In this document: positions 52,843 through 62,405 of the stretch, piece after piece
How positions within the stretch are numbered: position 1 is the stretch's first letter
Layout: each line of letters begins with the position of its first letter
Source: JASGDN01 sp049841275
Lineage (GTDB): Bacteria > Chloroflexota > Chloroflexia > Thermomicrobiales > UBA6265
NCBI GenBank assembly: GCA_049841275.1
Contig: JASGDN010000090.1
Span: forward strand, 5,463-69,462
Direction: 5' to 3'
Length of the DNA stretch: 64,000 bases
Made by a program: the position numbers and the translations under genes
The notes under the pieces: generated by a model
The model's input: only the letters and a program-made list of their open reading frames with translations
What the model was told of the DNA's origin: nothing
The model's database searches: none

Positions 52843-54705
52843 CTAGTATTCCGGTTCCGGACCCACCAGCCACAGTTCGGGCTGTGCGAAATAGGTCGTC
52901 GCAAAGACCTGCTCGTCGATGGCGACGCCATCCTGAACGAGGACCCGTGTCGTGGACACGTCGTAACCCGGATGTGCAGGCTCGATCATCTTCTCTTCGC
53001 CAGGATTCAGTGAGTCGTCGACCTGCACTTCCGGCTCCGGAGGCGGAACGGGCTCGCTCACGTAGGGCGGCAGCACCTCTGCCTCGTGATCCAGGGCGCC
53101 GCCGAAGAGCTCTGCGGTCGCGATGTCCCCCTCGACCGTAAGCTGGATGTAGATCCAGTTCGAGGTTGGGTTCCCGATCTTCAGGTCGTATGGCCACTCG
53201 TCCTCGGTATCCGGCTGATAGATCGCACAATCGAGCCCGACCGGCGAACCATCCTGCTCGTAGTAGTCGATACGATAGGCATGCGAATACCACTCGTGGA
53301 TCGGCAAGCCGGCGAAAAGCGCCGCCCGGAACACCGTGGTCGAGATCTGGCAGGCCCCGCCCCCAATCCCGCTCTCGAACCAGTTCGCCCCGAATCCCCT
53401 GCCCTCGGCAAATCCGGTCTCCACCGAGATCGGTCCCAATGTGTCGAGGAACGACCATGTCTCACCCGGCGCCACCAGCGAATCCGTGATGTGGCCGGCA
53501 GCTGCGAAGACATTCGTCCGGCGTTCGTCCGGCGATCCCGCAAACGACGATGTTCCCACCGCCATGCGCGTGACCAACCCCAGCTCCGCGATCGTGTCGG
53601 CGCACACCGCCGCCGGCGTTTCGTCGAAAGCGGCCCCGACCGACCGTCGCTCGCGGCTGGTAGCCGCCTCGGCAATAGCCTTGGCGGTCGCTGCCGGATC
53701 GAACGTCCGCCCCGGCAGGGCCTCCGCAATGATCGTCACCTTCCCGCCAGCGAAACCGAGGCGGGCATTCTGCGGTTCCCGCACGACGCCCTTCGCCAGC
53801 GACTCCGGCAACGCATCGCGCAGCTTCTCCGGATCGAGCCGCGGCTGCTCATGCACCGGATCGGAGGGAAGCACAAGCGCCGTCAGGAGGGCATCCGGCA
53901 AGATGTCCCAGGCTTGCCCGTCGACATCGATCGTCACCGGCGTGGCAGTCAGCGTCTGCGCGTGGATGAATGCGGGTTCCAGATCGGCGGCGCTCGTCGC
54001 CGGTTCCAGGAATCCCACCGGCACCTCGATCATGCCGATCGGTTGGCGGGCGATTGCCTCCAGCACGGCTTCACGCGCCGTTGCCGGGTCCACATGAATC
54101 CCGGCCGCCCCCTCATCGAGCACCAGCTCGCCGGCATCGAGCCGTAAGGACGCGGGCCGGGATGGCGTGCCGGCCTCATGCGCGATGGCGGCGAGCTTCT
54201 GCTCCAGGACAGCGTCGTTCAGCCAGAACACGATGGAAACGTTCTCGCCGTCGCCCAGGCCAAAGCTATGCACATACTGGCCGGCCACGCCATCGTCGCG
54301 GCCGCGAGCCAGTGCATGTTCGACGGTCGCATCGAGATCGACCGAGAATCCGAGCTCATCCAGAGTCGATGTCCATATGCGGTCGGCGATGCGGAGGGAG
54401 ATCGGCTGACTCGTCACCGCGCCGAGATGGCCGCGCAAGGCATCGCGGGCCTCGGCGGCAGTCATGCCCGAGACATCGACCGGACCTACGATCGTACCCT
54501 CGAAGATCCGGCCACGATACCGTAGCGGCAATGCGGCAGCGGTCACCGCCATCGTCCCCGCAGCAGCGCCCACGAGGATCTGCCGTCGTGTCGCCAGGCG
54601 CGCGTGCCAGGGTTCCTGCACGGCACGGACGGGGCCACGCACGGATTCCGGCAACTGCCGGAGCGCAATGTCATTCTGCAATCGGGGGACACGCATCGGA
54701 TTCAT
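52843..54705 (-). CDS. VanW family protein with YoaR-like domains
   Basis: A 620-aa surface protein. An N-terminal helix (QILVGAAAGTMAVTAAALPL) anchors or exports it; two YoaR/peptidoglycan-binding-type domains follow (IVGPVDVSGMTAAEARDAL and FDPAATAKAIAEA), then the VanW domain: SPDERRTNVFAAAGHITDSLVAPGETWSF, GFAEGRGFGANW, GGGACQISTTVFRAALFAGL and HEWYSHAYRIDYYEQDGSP. A final G5-like/Glu-Pro-rich tail ends it. The function of VanW is unknown, though wall-linked. ATG 54705; a TTG at 54714 is possible. Confidence 0.88.
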   Translation of the reverse strand: MNPMRVPRLQNDIALRQLPESVRGPVRAVQEPWHARLATRRQILVGAAAGTMAVTAAALPLRYRGRIFEGTIVGPVDVSGMTAAEARDALRGHLGAVTSQPISLRIADRIWTSTLDELGFSVDLDATVEHALARGRDDGVAGQYVHSFGLGDGENVSIVFWLNDAVLEQKLAAIAHEAGTPSRPASLRLDAGELVLDEGAAGIHVDPATAREAVLEAIARQPIGMIEVPVGFLEPATSAADLEPAFIHAQTLTATPVTIDVDGQAWDILPDALLTALVLPSDPVHEQPRLDPEKLRDALPESLAKGVVREPQNARLGFAGGKVTIIAEALPGRTFDPAATAKAIAEAATSRERRSVGAAFDETPAAVCADTIAELGLVTRMAVGTSSFAGSPDERRTNVFAAAGHITDSLVAPGETWSFLDTLGPISVETGFAEGRGFGANWFESGIGGGACQISTTVFRAALFAGLPIHEWYSHAYRIDYYEQDGSPVGLDCAIYQPDTEDEWPYDLKIGNPTSNWIYIQLTVEGDIATAELFGGALDHEAEVLPPYVSEPVPPPEPEVQVDDSLNPGEEKMIEPAHPGYDVSTTRVLVQDGVAIDEQVFATTYFAQPELWLVGPEPEY

Positions 54706-55097
54706 ACGGATCAACGGGCGGGCTGAGACACGACCACCAGTGCCCCAACGTCAATCACTCTCCGTTCCCCATCAAGTGTAGCGGCCCATCATCGGCTTGT
54801 CTGCCCGGTTTTTGGGTCATTTTCAACAATCCATTCAAACAATCATTCCTTATAGTCACACATCCCGAGAGTCGGAGCGCTTCACACATTCCCGAAACAC
54901 GTCGATCCCGGCCGCTCGAAACGGGCAGTGCCCCGGTCGTGTGGAGGCGACCAAGGCATTGCATCTTCCGTAGCAGGCGCTCGAACAGCATCGACGTAGT
55001 GATGTGCATAGCAATGGACAGGTCTCTGGCGAAAACCGATCGACAGTGCCCCTGGGCCGCACAATGCCAAATGCTCGGGTTTCCGCCGACAATCACT
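54706..55097. other. AT-richer intergenic region
   Basis: About 390 bases of clearly lower GC than the neighbours with only short frames on either strand. Together with 55098-55970 it forms a compositional patch. Confidence 0.4.
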
Positions 55098-55457
55098 CTA
55101 TGTCGTTGGCCGAGTCTCCACCACCTGCTGGAAGTTATACCCACACTTCTTGCAGACAGTCTTCCCCCTCTTGACGTCGCTACCACAAACAGGGCATTGT
55201 CGATGCTTCGGCTTCGTCATAAACCAAATGATCGAGAGAATGATGAATCCAATGAACCAAATCAGGAAGATCAGAGCTACGCCGATGCCAGTGCCGATGT
55301 CGGTTCCAGATTCGCACGCCGAGCGAGAAGACGTTCCGACAGCATACTGAGCGCAGTTATCCGAGTTCGCCGAAGCCCCTGCAACCATCCAGACCACCAT
55401 CAGTCCGGTAAAAATCCAGATCAACCACGTCATCTTGCGCCAACGCAGCGGATTCAC
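55098..55457 (-). CDS. Small membrane protein with C-terminal zinc ribbon
   Basis: A 119-aa protein with two helices (MTWLIWIFTGLMVVWMVAG and GIGVALIFLIWFIGFIILSIIWF) separated by a short outer loop with two Cys (DNCAQYA, SACESG), which may form a disulfide. The C-terminal cytoplasmic zinc ribbon is CPVCGSDVKRGKTVCKKCG. GTG 55457 has GGGGG 7 nt upstream; GTG 55463 is also possible. AT-rich composition sets it apart from its neighbours and suggests transfer. Function unknown. Confidence 0.7.
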   Translation of the reverse strand: MNPLRWRKMTWLIWIFTGLMVVWMVAGASANSDNCAQYAVGTSSRSACESGTDIGTGIGVALIFLIWFIGFIILSIIWFMTKPKHRQCPVCGSDVKRGKTVCKKCGYNFQQVVETRPTT

Positions 55458-55970
55458 AAGCACACCCCCACCACAATGCTATGGGACACTCTGGTGTGCG
55501 CCCTGCACCCCTTCAGCCCCTACAAACCATCTCCGCTCATCTTTCCGGCGGCGAATCTGGACGATACCCCCGAAATACGACCGGGACTGACAATTGGAAC
55601 CCCACAAGCTATAGCGTCGCGATGGGCGATAGTCTATCGCGTAGTCTGGGCAATCGCATGTTGGACGAAAGTCCACCTTCCATCCGAATGTGTGACGATT
55701 CGACGGAGGCTCGGGGTCCCCAATACAAATACAAAAAGGAGCATGCGGAGGCGGGTCGTTCGAAGTGTCACGACGCACGCGATGCCCCCATCACGCCCGG
55801 GTTGGCATGCTGCGTCCCTTGCCGAGGTCCCGGCCACAAATACCTGCAATCGCCCTGCGTACTCCATATGCAGATACCCGGCCCGTTGCGACATTCTGTA
55901 CAATATCCGGACAACCTATCGCTGCGCGTGTGATGCTATCCCGGCAGTCGCCCAAGGAGAACGCTCGCCC
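55458..55970. other. Upstream region of metH, no gene or riboswitch recognised
   Basis: About 510 bases. No B12 box or SAM-riboswitch core was recognised. A TACAAT hexamer at ~55900 could be a -10 box, but no matching -35 box was found. Confidence 0.4.
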
Positions 55971-58900
55971 ATGTCGTCATCCCCTGCCATTCATTCTCTC
56001 GTCCGTCCCCACGCCCTCTCCGGAATCCCCCTCGGATCCCCAGCTGCCTCCGCGAAACCCGACCTCTACCTGGAGGCCGTCCGCTCCCGCACCGTCGTCT
56101 ACGACGGCTCGATGGGCGCCACCATCCTCAACATGCAGCTCACCGCGGAGGACTACGGCGGCAAGGAGGGCTTCAACGACTACCTCGCCACCGTCCGCCC
56201 CGAGATCATCGAGCAGATCCACGCCTCCTTCCTCGAAGTCGGCTGCGATGTCTTGGAAACCGACACCTTCGGTTCCAGCTGGATCAAGGCCGAGGAATAT
56301 GGCCTCGGCGACCAGACCTACAACCTGAACTACAACGCCGCCGCCCTCGCCCGCCGCGTGGCCGACCAGTACAGCACCGCGAAGAAGCCCCGCTTCGTCG
56401 CCGGGTCCATCGGCCCCACCGGCCTCCTGCCCGCGTCCGAAGACCCCATGCTCGGCAATCACCGCTTCACCGAGGTCCGCGACCTCTTCACCGAGCAGAT
56501 CAAGGGCCTCGTGGATGGCGGCTCCGACGTCCTCATCATCGAGACCGTGCAGGACATCCTCGAACTGAAGGCCGCCATCCACGCCGCGCAGCTCGTCTTC
56601 CGCGAGAAGGGCCGCCGCCTGCCGATCCAGGCCTCCGTCACGCTCGATACCTCCGGGCGCATGCTCCTCGGCACCGACATCGCCGCCGCACTGAACATCC
56701 TCGAACACCAGCCCGTGGACATCATCGGCCTCAATTGCTCCACCGGCCCCGACTACATGCGCGAGCCCGCCCGCTACCTCGGCGAGTACAGCACCCGCCC
56801 CGTCTCGATCATCCCGAACGCCGGCATCCCCATCAACGTCAACGGGCTCGCCGTCTTCCCGATGGAGCCGGAACCGATGGCGCGTGGCCTCCGCGAGATG
56901 GTCGAGGACTTCGGCGTGAACATCGTCGGCGGCTGCTGCGGCACCACGCCGGATCACCTCTTGGCCACCATCCGCGAGGTCGAGACGAAGCCGGTCGTGG
57001 CCCGGCCCATCAAGCCGCTGCCGCAGGTCGCCAGCATGATCAAGGCGGTCGACCTCCAGCAGGACCCCGCCCCCACCATCATCGGCGAGCGCGTGAACAC
57101 CCTCGGCTCCCGCAAGGTGAAGCGCCTTGTCCTTGCCGACGACCTCGATGGCGTGCTGGAGGTCGCGACCAGCCAGATGGAGGAGGGCGCGCACACGCTC
57201 GATGTCTGCGTCGCCCTCACCGAGCTGACGAACGAGAAGGACGTGATGCGCCGGCTCGTCAAGAAGCTCGCGCTCACGGTCGATGGCCCGCTCGTCATCG
57301 ACTCCACAGAGGCCGATGTCGTCCAGGACGCGCTGGAGCAGTATCCTGGCCGCGCCATCATCAACTCGATCAACATGGAGAACGGCCGCAAGCGGATCGA
57401 GGATATCCTCCCGCTCGCCCAGGCCCACGGCTCCGCCCTCGTCGCCCTCACCATCGACGAGGACGGCATGGCGAAGACGCGCGAACGCAAGCTGGAGGTC
57501 GCCCAGAAGATCCACGACATCGTCACCGGCGAATACGGGCTCGCGCCGGAGGACCTGATCTTCGACGCCCTCACCTTCCCGCTCACCACCGGCGATCCCG
57601 AGCTGGTGAACTCCGCGATCGAGACGATCGAGGGCATCCGCATGATCGAGGAGGCGATGCCGGGCGTGATGAGCGTGCTCGGCGTCTCGAACGTCTCCTT
57701 CGGCATCAATCCCGCCGCTCGCAAGGTCGTCAACGCCGTCTTCCTCTATCACGCGATCAAGGCCGGGCTGGACCTCGCCATCATCCATCCCTCGCACGTC
57801 GTCCCCTTCGCGGAGATCCCGCAGGAGGAGCGCGACCTGGCCGAGGATCTCGTCCTGAACCGGCGACCGGATGCGCTGCAGCGGATCATCGAGTTCTACG
57901 AGGGCAAGACCGAGGACTCCAGCTCCGCCATCGATCCGATGGCCGGGATGAATGTCCGCGAGCGCCTCCACTTCCGAATCGTCTTCCGCAAGAAGGACGG
58001 GATCGAGGCCGACATCGATGAGGCGGTCGCCGAGAACGGCGATGCCGTGGAGATCCTGAACAACGTCCTCCTGCCCGCGATGAAGGAGGTCGGCGACAAG
58101 TTCGGCGCCGGCGAGCTGATCCTCCCCTTCGTCCTCCAATCGGCGGAGGCGATGAAGAAGGCCGTCTCCCAGCTGGAGAACTACCTGGAGAAGGTGGAAG
58201 GCTCCACCAAGGGCCATGTCGTGCTGGCGACGGTCTATGGCGATGTCCACGACATCGGCAAGAACTTGGTCAACACGATCCTCTCCAACAATGGCTACAC
58301 CGTACACGACCTCGGCAAGCAGGTGCCGATCAGCACGATCATCGACAAGGCCGTCGAGGTGAAGGCGGACGCGATCGGCCTCTCCGCGCTGCTCGTCTCC
58401 ACCAGCAAGCAGATGCCGCTCTGCGTGAAGGAGCTCCATCACCAGGGGCTCAGCTTCCCGGTGATGATCGGCGGCGCGGCGATCAACCGCCCCTACGCCC
58501 ACCGCTCCCTGTTCGTGGAAGAGGACACGCCCTACCCCGCCGGCGTCTTCTATGCGAAGGACGCCTTCGAGGGGCTGGCGCTGATGGACAAGATCGTCAA
58601 CATCGATGAGCGCAAGCGCCTGATCGAGGAGAACCTCGCCGCTGCGCTAAACACCCTCGGCAAGCCCTCGCGCGAGTCCTTCTCCGTCCCGGCGAAGTCG
58701 GCCGACACCACCCGCTCGAACACGTCGCTCGTGACCCCGCCGACCCCGCCCTTCTGGGGCGTCCGCGAGATGACGGACTTCACGCTGGACGATGTCTGGC
58801 CGCACCTCGACCTGCAGACGCTCTTCCGCCTCCACTGGGGCGGCAAGGGGCTGAAGGGTGAGGCCTGGGAGGCCATGCAGCGCGACGAGTTCCTGCCGCG

Positions 58901-59561
58901 CCTCCACCAGCTGGAGGAGGACGCGAAGGCGACGGGCTGGCTCAACCCGCGCGTCCGCTACGGCTACTTCCCGGCAAACGCGCAGGGCAACGACCTGATC
59001 ATCTTCGACCCGGAAGACCACGACAAGGAGCTGCTGCGCTTCGACTTCCCGCGCCAGCCGGCCCGCGAACGTCTCTGCCTGGCCGACTACTTCCAGCCGG
59101 TCGAATCGGGCATCAAGGATGTGGTGGTCTTCCAGATCGTGACGATGGGCAAGGAGGCGACCCAGCGCACGGAGGAGACGCAGGCCCGCGGCGATTACTC
59201 GGAGAGCTTCTACAGCCACGGCCTGAGCGTCTCCAGCGCGGAGGCCCTGGCCGAGATGGTCCACCAGCGGGTTCGCGCGGCGCTCGGGATCGGCGAGGAA
59301 GGCGGCAAGCGCTACTCGTGGGGCTACCCGTCCATCCCGGATCTCGCCCAGCACGAGCTGGTCGACCGGCTCCTCGATTTCAGCAGTGTCGGCATCGAGT
59401 TGACGGAGGGCTTCCAGTTCTCGCCGGAGCAGACGACCGCCGCGATCGTCGTCCACCACCCGGAGGCGAAGTACTACGGCCTCGCGCGCAGCGGCGGCGG
59501 CGAGAGCGGCATCTCGTCCACCGGCGAGATCCGGGAAGCGGCCGCGGCCAACGTCGCCTGA
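55971..59561 (+). CDS. metH: Cobalamin-dependent methionine synthase
   Basis: A full-length, 1196-aa MetH that methylates homocysteine from methyltetrahydrofolate through B12. Order: homocysteine domain (1-~330) with zinc Cys256 (GLNCSTGP) and Cys322-Cys323 (GGCCGTTPDH); folate domain (~350-620, PTIIGERVNTLGSRK); B12 cap and Rossmann domain (~650-890) with GDVHDIGKNLV, where His760 is the cobalt ligand; and the SAM-reactivation domain to the end (YSWGYPSIPD). ATG 55971 has AAGGAG 12 nt upstream. Composition is strongly GC-rich. Monocistronic, followed by a terminator. Confidence 0.96.
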   Translation: MSSSPAIHSLVRPHALSGIPLGSPAASAKPDLYLEAVRSRTVVYDGSMGATILNMQLTAEDYGGKEGFNDYLATVRPEIIEQIHASFLEVGCDVLETDTFGSSWIKAEEYGLGDQTYNLNYNAAALARRVADQYSTAKKPRFVAGSIGPTGLLPASEDPMLGNHRFTEVRDLFTEQIKGLVDGGSDVLIIETVQDILELKAAIHAAQLVFREKGRRLPIQASVTLDTSGRMLLGTDIAAALNILEHQPVDIIGLNCSTGPDYMREPARYLGEYSTRPVSIIPNAGIPINVNGLAVFPMEPEPMARGLREMVEDFGVNIVGGCCGTTPDHLLATIREVETKPVVARPIKPLPQVASMIKAVDLQQDPAPTIIGERVNTLGSRKVKRLVLADDLDGVLEVATSQMEEGAHTLDVCVALTELTNEKDVMRRLVKKLALTVDGPLVIDSTEADVVQDALEQYPGRAIINSINMENGRKRIEDILPLAQAHGSALVALTIDEDGMAKTRERKLEVAQKIHDIVTGEYGLAPEDLIFDALTFPLTTGDPELVNSAIETIEGIRMIEEAMPGVMSVLGVSNVSFGINPAARKVVNAVFLYHAIKAGLDLAIIHPSHVVPFAEIPQEERDLAEDLVLNRRPDALQRIIEFYEGKTEDSSSAIDPMAGMNVRERLHFRIVFRKKDGIEADIDEAVAENGDAVEILNNVLLPAMKEVGDKFGAGELILPFVLQSAEAMKKAVSQLENYLEKVEGSTKGHVVLATVYGDVHDIGKNLVNTILSNNGYTVHDLGKQVPISTIIDKAVEVKADAIGLSALLVSTSKQMPLCVKELHHQGLSFPVMIGGAAINRPYAHRSLFVEEDTPYPAGVFYAKDAFEGLALMDKIVNIDERKRLIEENLAAALNTLGKPSRESFSVPAKSADTTRSNTSLVTPPTPPFWGVREMTDFTLDDVWPHLDLQTLFRLHWGGKGLKGEAWEAMQRDEFLPRLHQLEEDAKATGWLNPRVRYGYFPANAQGNDLIIFDPEDHDKELLRFDFPRQPARERLCLADYFQPVESGIKDVVVFQIVTMGKEATQRTEETQARGDYSESFYSHGLSVSSAEALAEMVHQRVRAALGIGEEGGKRYSWGYPSIPDLAQHELVDRLLDFSSVGIELTEGFQFSPEQTTAAIVVHHPEAKYYGLARSGGGESGISSTGEIREAAAANVA

Positions 59562-59579
59562 CGCATCCCATCTCCATCG

Positions 59580-59610
59580 TGCGACCGGCGATCGCTCCTC
59601 GCCGGTCGCA
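59580..59610. terminator. Bidirectional terminator after metH
   Basis: Perfect 12-bp arms TGCGACCGGCGA / TCGCCGGTCGCA with a 7-base loop lie between the metH stop and the convergent ABC permease stop. Confidence 0.8.
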
Positions 59611-59635
59611 TCGTTCTCGGCACGTTCTTTCACCC

Positions 59636-60868
59636 CTAGCCCCGCAACGCCTGCACGACACTCGACCGGGCTGCCTGGATGGCGGGAAGCAACCCGGCCA
59701 CCAGCCCCACCACCAGTGCTCCGGCCAGACCAAGCAGTGCGCTCTGCATCGGGAGCGTCGTCGACGGCGGTATCGGCAACGTCGACAACACCAGATCTCG
59801 CGCAAACACATCCAGCAGGATTGCTGCCAGCGGGATCGCCACCAGCGCCGCCAGCAGCACTTCCAGGAGCGTCTGGATGATCACGTCGCCGAACACCCGC
59901 AACCGGTTCGCCCCCAACGCCCGCCGCAACCCGAAATCCTTACTGCGCTCCCGGACGCCCGCCAGGCCAACCCCGAAGATGCCTAGTCCCCCGATCGTCA
60001 GCGCCACGATGGAGACCACCCGCGCCGTCACATCCTGCTGGTTGAGCACCGGCGCCACCGTATCGCTTGAATCCAGGCGGCGGGCCGTCAGCAAGGGTGA
60101 CCCATTTGCATCCTTGAACGAAGCCACCAGCTGCTGCAACCGCGTGAAATCCTCCGGGTTGATCCGCGCTTGCCAGAGATAACTTCCTGTAGCGAGTAGC
60201 AGATCGTGGCTGTCTATGTCAGAAACAAGGATAAGCGGCCCAGCCTCCGCCATGAACGCGCTCGAGTTCCCTTTCACCACACCATCGATGATGACAGGGC
60301 GCAAGGAGGTCGTCTTCCCGTCGAATGCCGTCGTCCCCCCCAGCATGGGAGCAAATCCGAGCGTCGTCCCTACTGCGGCCTGATCGGAGATGCCGAGCAG
60401 CTGCTGGGCCTGTCCCTCAACGATCACGGCGTGCAACGCCTGATCGGAATGTGCCGTATCGGTCGGCCAGGACCCGGCCACCAGATCCACGATCCGCACA
60501 TCCTGGTAGGCTGAGGACACCCAGCGGAAAGCATGGAATACCGGCTGTCCCCGGTAGGTCACCTGGCCACTGAGGTTGAAATCCCGGCTGAATGCCGTGA
60601 TGCCGTTCGCCCGCATCATCTGCTCGAAGGCGAGTGCCTGTTCGACGGTCGGGGCACCAGACGCGGAGCTGATGCTCGCCGTGATGGGCAAGCCGTACTG
60701 CCGGGCGAGATAGGTGTTGTTCGCGTCATGACTGAGCACGCTGGCGGCGTTTACCAGCACGACGGCGACGACGGCGGCAACCATCCCCGCAATCGCCGCC
60801 AAGGTCCGTAATGGGCGCGAACGGATATCCAGCCACGCCGCGATCAGGCTTCCGATCAGGCTGGTCAT
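59636..60868 (-). CDS. MacB/FtsX-type ABC transporter permease
   Basis: A 410-aa permease. One N-terminal helix (TLAAIAGMVAAVVAVVLVNAA) is followed by a ~230-residue extracytoplasmic MacB-like domain and three C-terminal helices (VSIVALTIGGLGIFGVGLAGV, LLEVLLAALVAIPLAAILL, LLGLAGALVVGLVAGLLPAI). VRERSKDFGLRRALGANR and PAIQAARSSVVQALRG are the classic FtsX-domain marks. It overlaps the ATPase gene by 4 nt. It is the last gene of the minus-strand cassette and likely functions in export or in immunity to the cassette's own peptide. Confidence 0.88.
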   Translation of the reverse strand: MTSLIGSLIAAWLDIRSRPLRTLAAIAGMVAAVVAVVLVNAASVLSHDANNTYLARQYGLPITASISSASGAPTVEQALAFEQMMRANGITAFSRDFNLSGQVTYRGQPVFHAFRWVSSAYQDVRIVDLVAGSWPTDTAHSDQALHAVIVEGQAQQLLGISDQAAVGTTLGFAPMLGGTTAFDGKTTSLRPVIIDGVVKGNSSAFMAEAGPLILVSDIDSHDLLLATGSYLWQARINPEDFTRLQQLVASFKDANGSPLLTARRLDSSDTVAPVLNQQDVTARVVSIVALTIGGLGIFGVGLAGVRERSKDFGLRRALGANRLRVFGDVIIQTLLEVLLAALVAIPLAAILLDVFARDLVLSTLPIPPSTTLPMQSALLGLAGALVVGLVAGLLPAIQAARSSVVQALRG

Positions 60869-61578
60869 GCCGCCTCCTTCCCGTCGTCCTGGTGCAACCG
60901 CCCCTCATGCAACGTGAGGATGCGGCCAGCACGCCGCGCCACGTCCCGATCGTGCGTGACCAGGATCAGGGCGACCCCGACCTCCCGCACCAACGTCATC
61001 AGCAGATCGAGCACCCGCTCGCCAGTGGTCTCATCGAGGGCACCTGTCGGTTCGTCGGCCAGCACCACCCGAGGACTCCGCATCAACGCCCGCGCGATAG
61101 CCACGCGTTGCTGTTCACCGCCGCTGAGCAGATGCGGCATCGATTGCGCTCGATCGGTGAGGCCAACCAGGTCCAATAACTCCTGTGCCCGGTCGAACCG
61201 TTTCCGGAGATCGGCTCGCGATCCGAACAGCATCGGTTCTGCCACATTCTCCAAGGCTGTGCGCCGGTCGAGCAGGAAGAACTGCTGAAAGACGAATCCG
61301 AGAAATGATCCGCGCAGGCGAGACCGTTGCGCATCGTTCATTGCCGTGGCATCGATACCGTTGCAGCGAAACGTGCCGGAACTTGGAGCATCGAGCAACC
61401 CCAGCACGTTCAGCAACGTCGACTTCCCCGATCCCGAACGGCCGATGATGGCCGTCACCGATCCCGGCTCCACGGTCAGGTCGATCCCGCGCAACACGGA
61501 CAGATCCGTGCCGTCCGGGAGACGAAACCGCTTCGTGACCTCCTGGAGTTCGAGGAGGGCTGGGGCATCGCTCATCAT
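60865..61578 (-). CDS. MacB/LolD-type ABC transporter ATP-binding protein
   Basis: A 237-aa ATPase with Walker A GRSGSGKSTLLNVLGLLD, the LolD/MacB-typical FVFQQFFLLDRRTALENVAEP, signature LSGGEQQRVAIARAL, Walker B VVLADEPTGALDE and switch LVTHDRDVA. Start and stop both overlap neighbours by 4 nt (adaptor and permease), so the three genes are coupled. The family drives mechanotransmission through FtsX-type permeases rather than classic transport. Confidence 0.92.
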   Translation of the reverse strand: MMSDAPALLELQEVTKRFRLPDGTDLSVLRGIDLTVEPGSVTAIIGRSGSGKSTLLNVLGLLDAPSSGTFRCNGIDATAMNDAQRSRLRGSFLGFVFQQFFLLDRRTALENVAEPMLFGSRADLRKRFDRAQELLDLVGLTDRAQSMPHLLSGGEQQRVAIARALMRSPRVVLADEPTGALDETTGERVLDLLMTLVREVGVALILVTHDRDVARRAGRILTLHEGRLHQDDGKEAA

Positions 61579-62357
61579 GCGCCCGCCTCGGAGAAGTCCT
61601 CCTGCACCGGGTTCAGCATCACCTTGTCGGTCGGTTCCAACCCGCCGGTGATCTGGACGTTGTAGATATCGCTGACCCCAAGCTGGACGGTACGGACTTC
61701 CGTTGTGCCATCGTCATGCATCACGATGACCTGGCCCTGTCCCGAAGTGCCAAGCACCGCGGAGACGGGCAGTGCCTGCGCCGTGACCGGTTTTGCCATC
61801 TGGAGCACCATCGTTCCCCGCAGTCCGGCGATCACTCGCACATCGGCCGGGATCGCGCAGCGCATGACGACGTTCGGACCGCTACCGGAACCCGAACTGG
61901 ACGCAGCGGACGAGTTCGCGGGTGCCTGATCGCCCCCGGCGAGGAGGCTGAAGGTGAATGCGACCGGTGTCGCAACGGGAGCAGGCAAGTCGCCGGGTTG
62001 GCCCAGTCCCGCCCAGGCGCAGTCGAACCCGGCGGGACCGCCCTTGATCAGGGCTTTCACCCCGACCGGCGCATCGAGCAACCGGTAGGCGAGATCGTCG
62101 GTGGAGACCGGGGCTTCCAGCAGGAAGCCATCTGGTCCTTGCACCACGGTGCCATCGGCGCCCACCACCGGGGCGATCATGGTCGCGGCGAGTGAAACCG
62201 TTGCCCGCTGGCTGGTGCCGATCACCGGTTGCGGCGCGGTGAGGTCGGCTGCCGACTCGTGCGTCGCCGCCCGCGCGACCAGGAACGCGATGCCCACGGT
62301 GGCCCCGATCCAGAGCATGAGTAGAATGAGATACCGTCCAAACGTTGCGGTTCTCAA
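61575..62357 (-). CDS. MacA/HlyD-like membrane adaptor protein
   Basis: About 260 aa. One N-terminal helix (RYLILLMLWIGATVGIAFLVA), then an extracellular part with a lipoyl/barrel-sandwich-like half (TMIAPVVGADGTVVQG) and a final beta domain (LPVSAVLGTSGQGQVIVMHDDG, VQLGVSDIYNVQITGGLEPTDKVML), the latter typical of efflux adaptor ends. Start taken as TTG 62357 because AAGGGA lies 6 nt upstream; TTG 62381 also possible. It overlaps the ATPase by 4 nt. Lacks the long coiled coil of MacA, as expected without an outer membrane. Confidence 0.78.
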   Translation of the reverse strand: MRTATFGRYLILLMLWIGATVGIAFLVARAATHESAADLTAPQPVIGTSQRATVSLAATMIAPVVGADGTVVQGPDGFLLEAPVSTDDLAYRLLDAPVGVKALIKGGPAGFDCAWAGLGQPGDLPAPVATPVAFTFSLLAGGDQAPANSSAASSSGSGSGPNVVMRCAIPADVRVIAGLRGTMVLQMAKPVTAQALPVSAVLGTSGQGQVIVMHDDGTTEVRTVQLGVSDIYNVQITGGLEPTDKVMLNPVQEDFSEAGA

Positions 62358-62405
62358 CGGCGTTCCCTTCCGACAACCCAACCTCTTCGCTCAAAAAACG
62401 CGAAT

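Noticed and set aside
55740..55970. Cobalamin or SAM riboswitch before metH
   Set aside because: No B12 box or SAM-riboswitch core could be recognised by eye; a covariance scan would be decisive.
55977..58502. 841-codon open frame antisense to metH
   Set aside because: It is a mirror of GC-biased codons of metH, which has all its motifs; the antisense product is low-complexity and matches no family.
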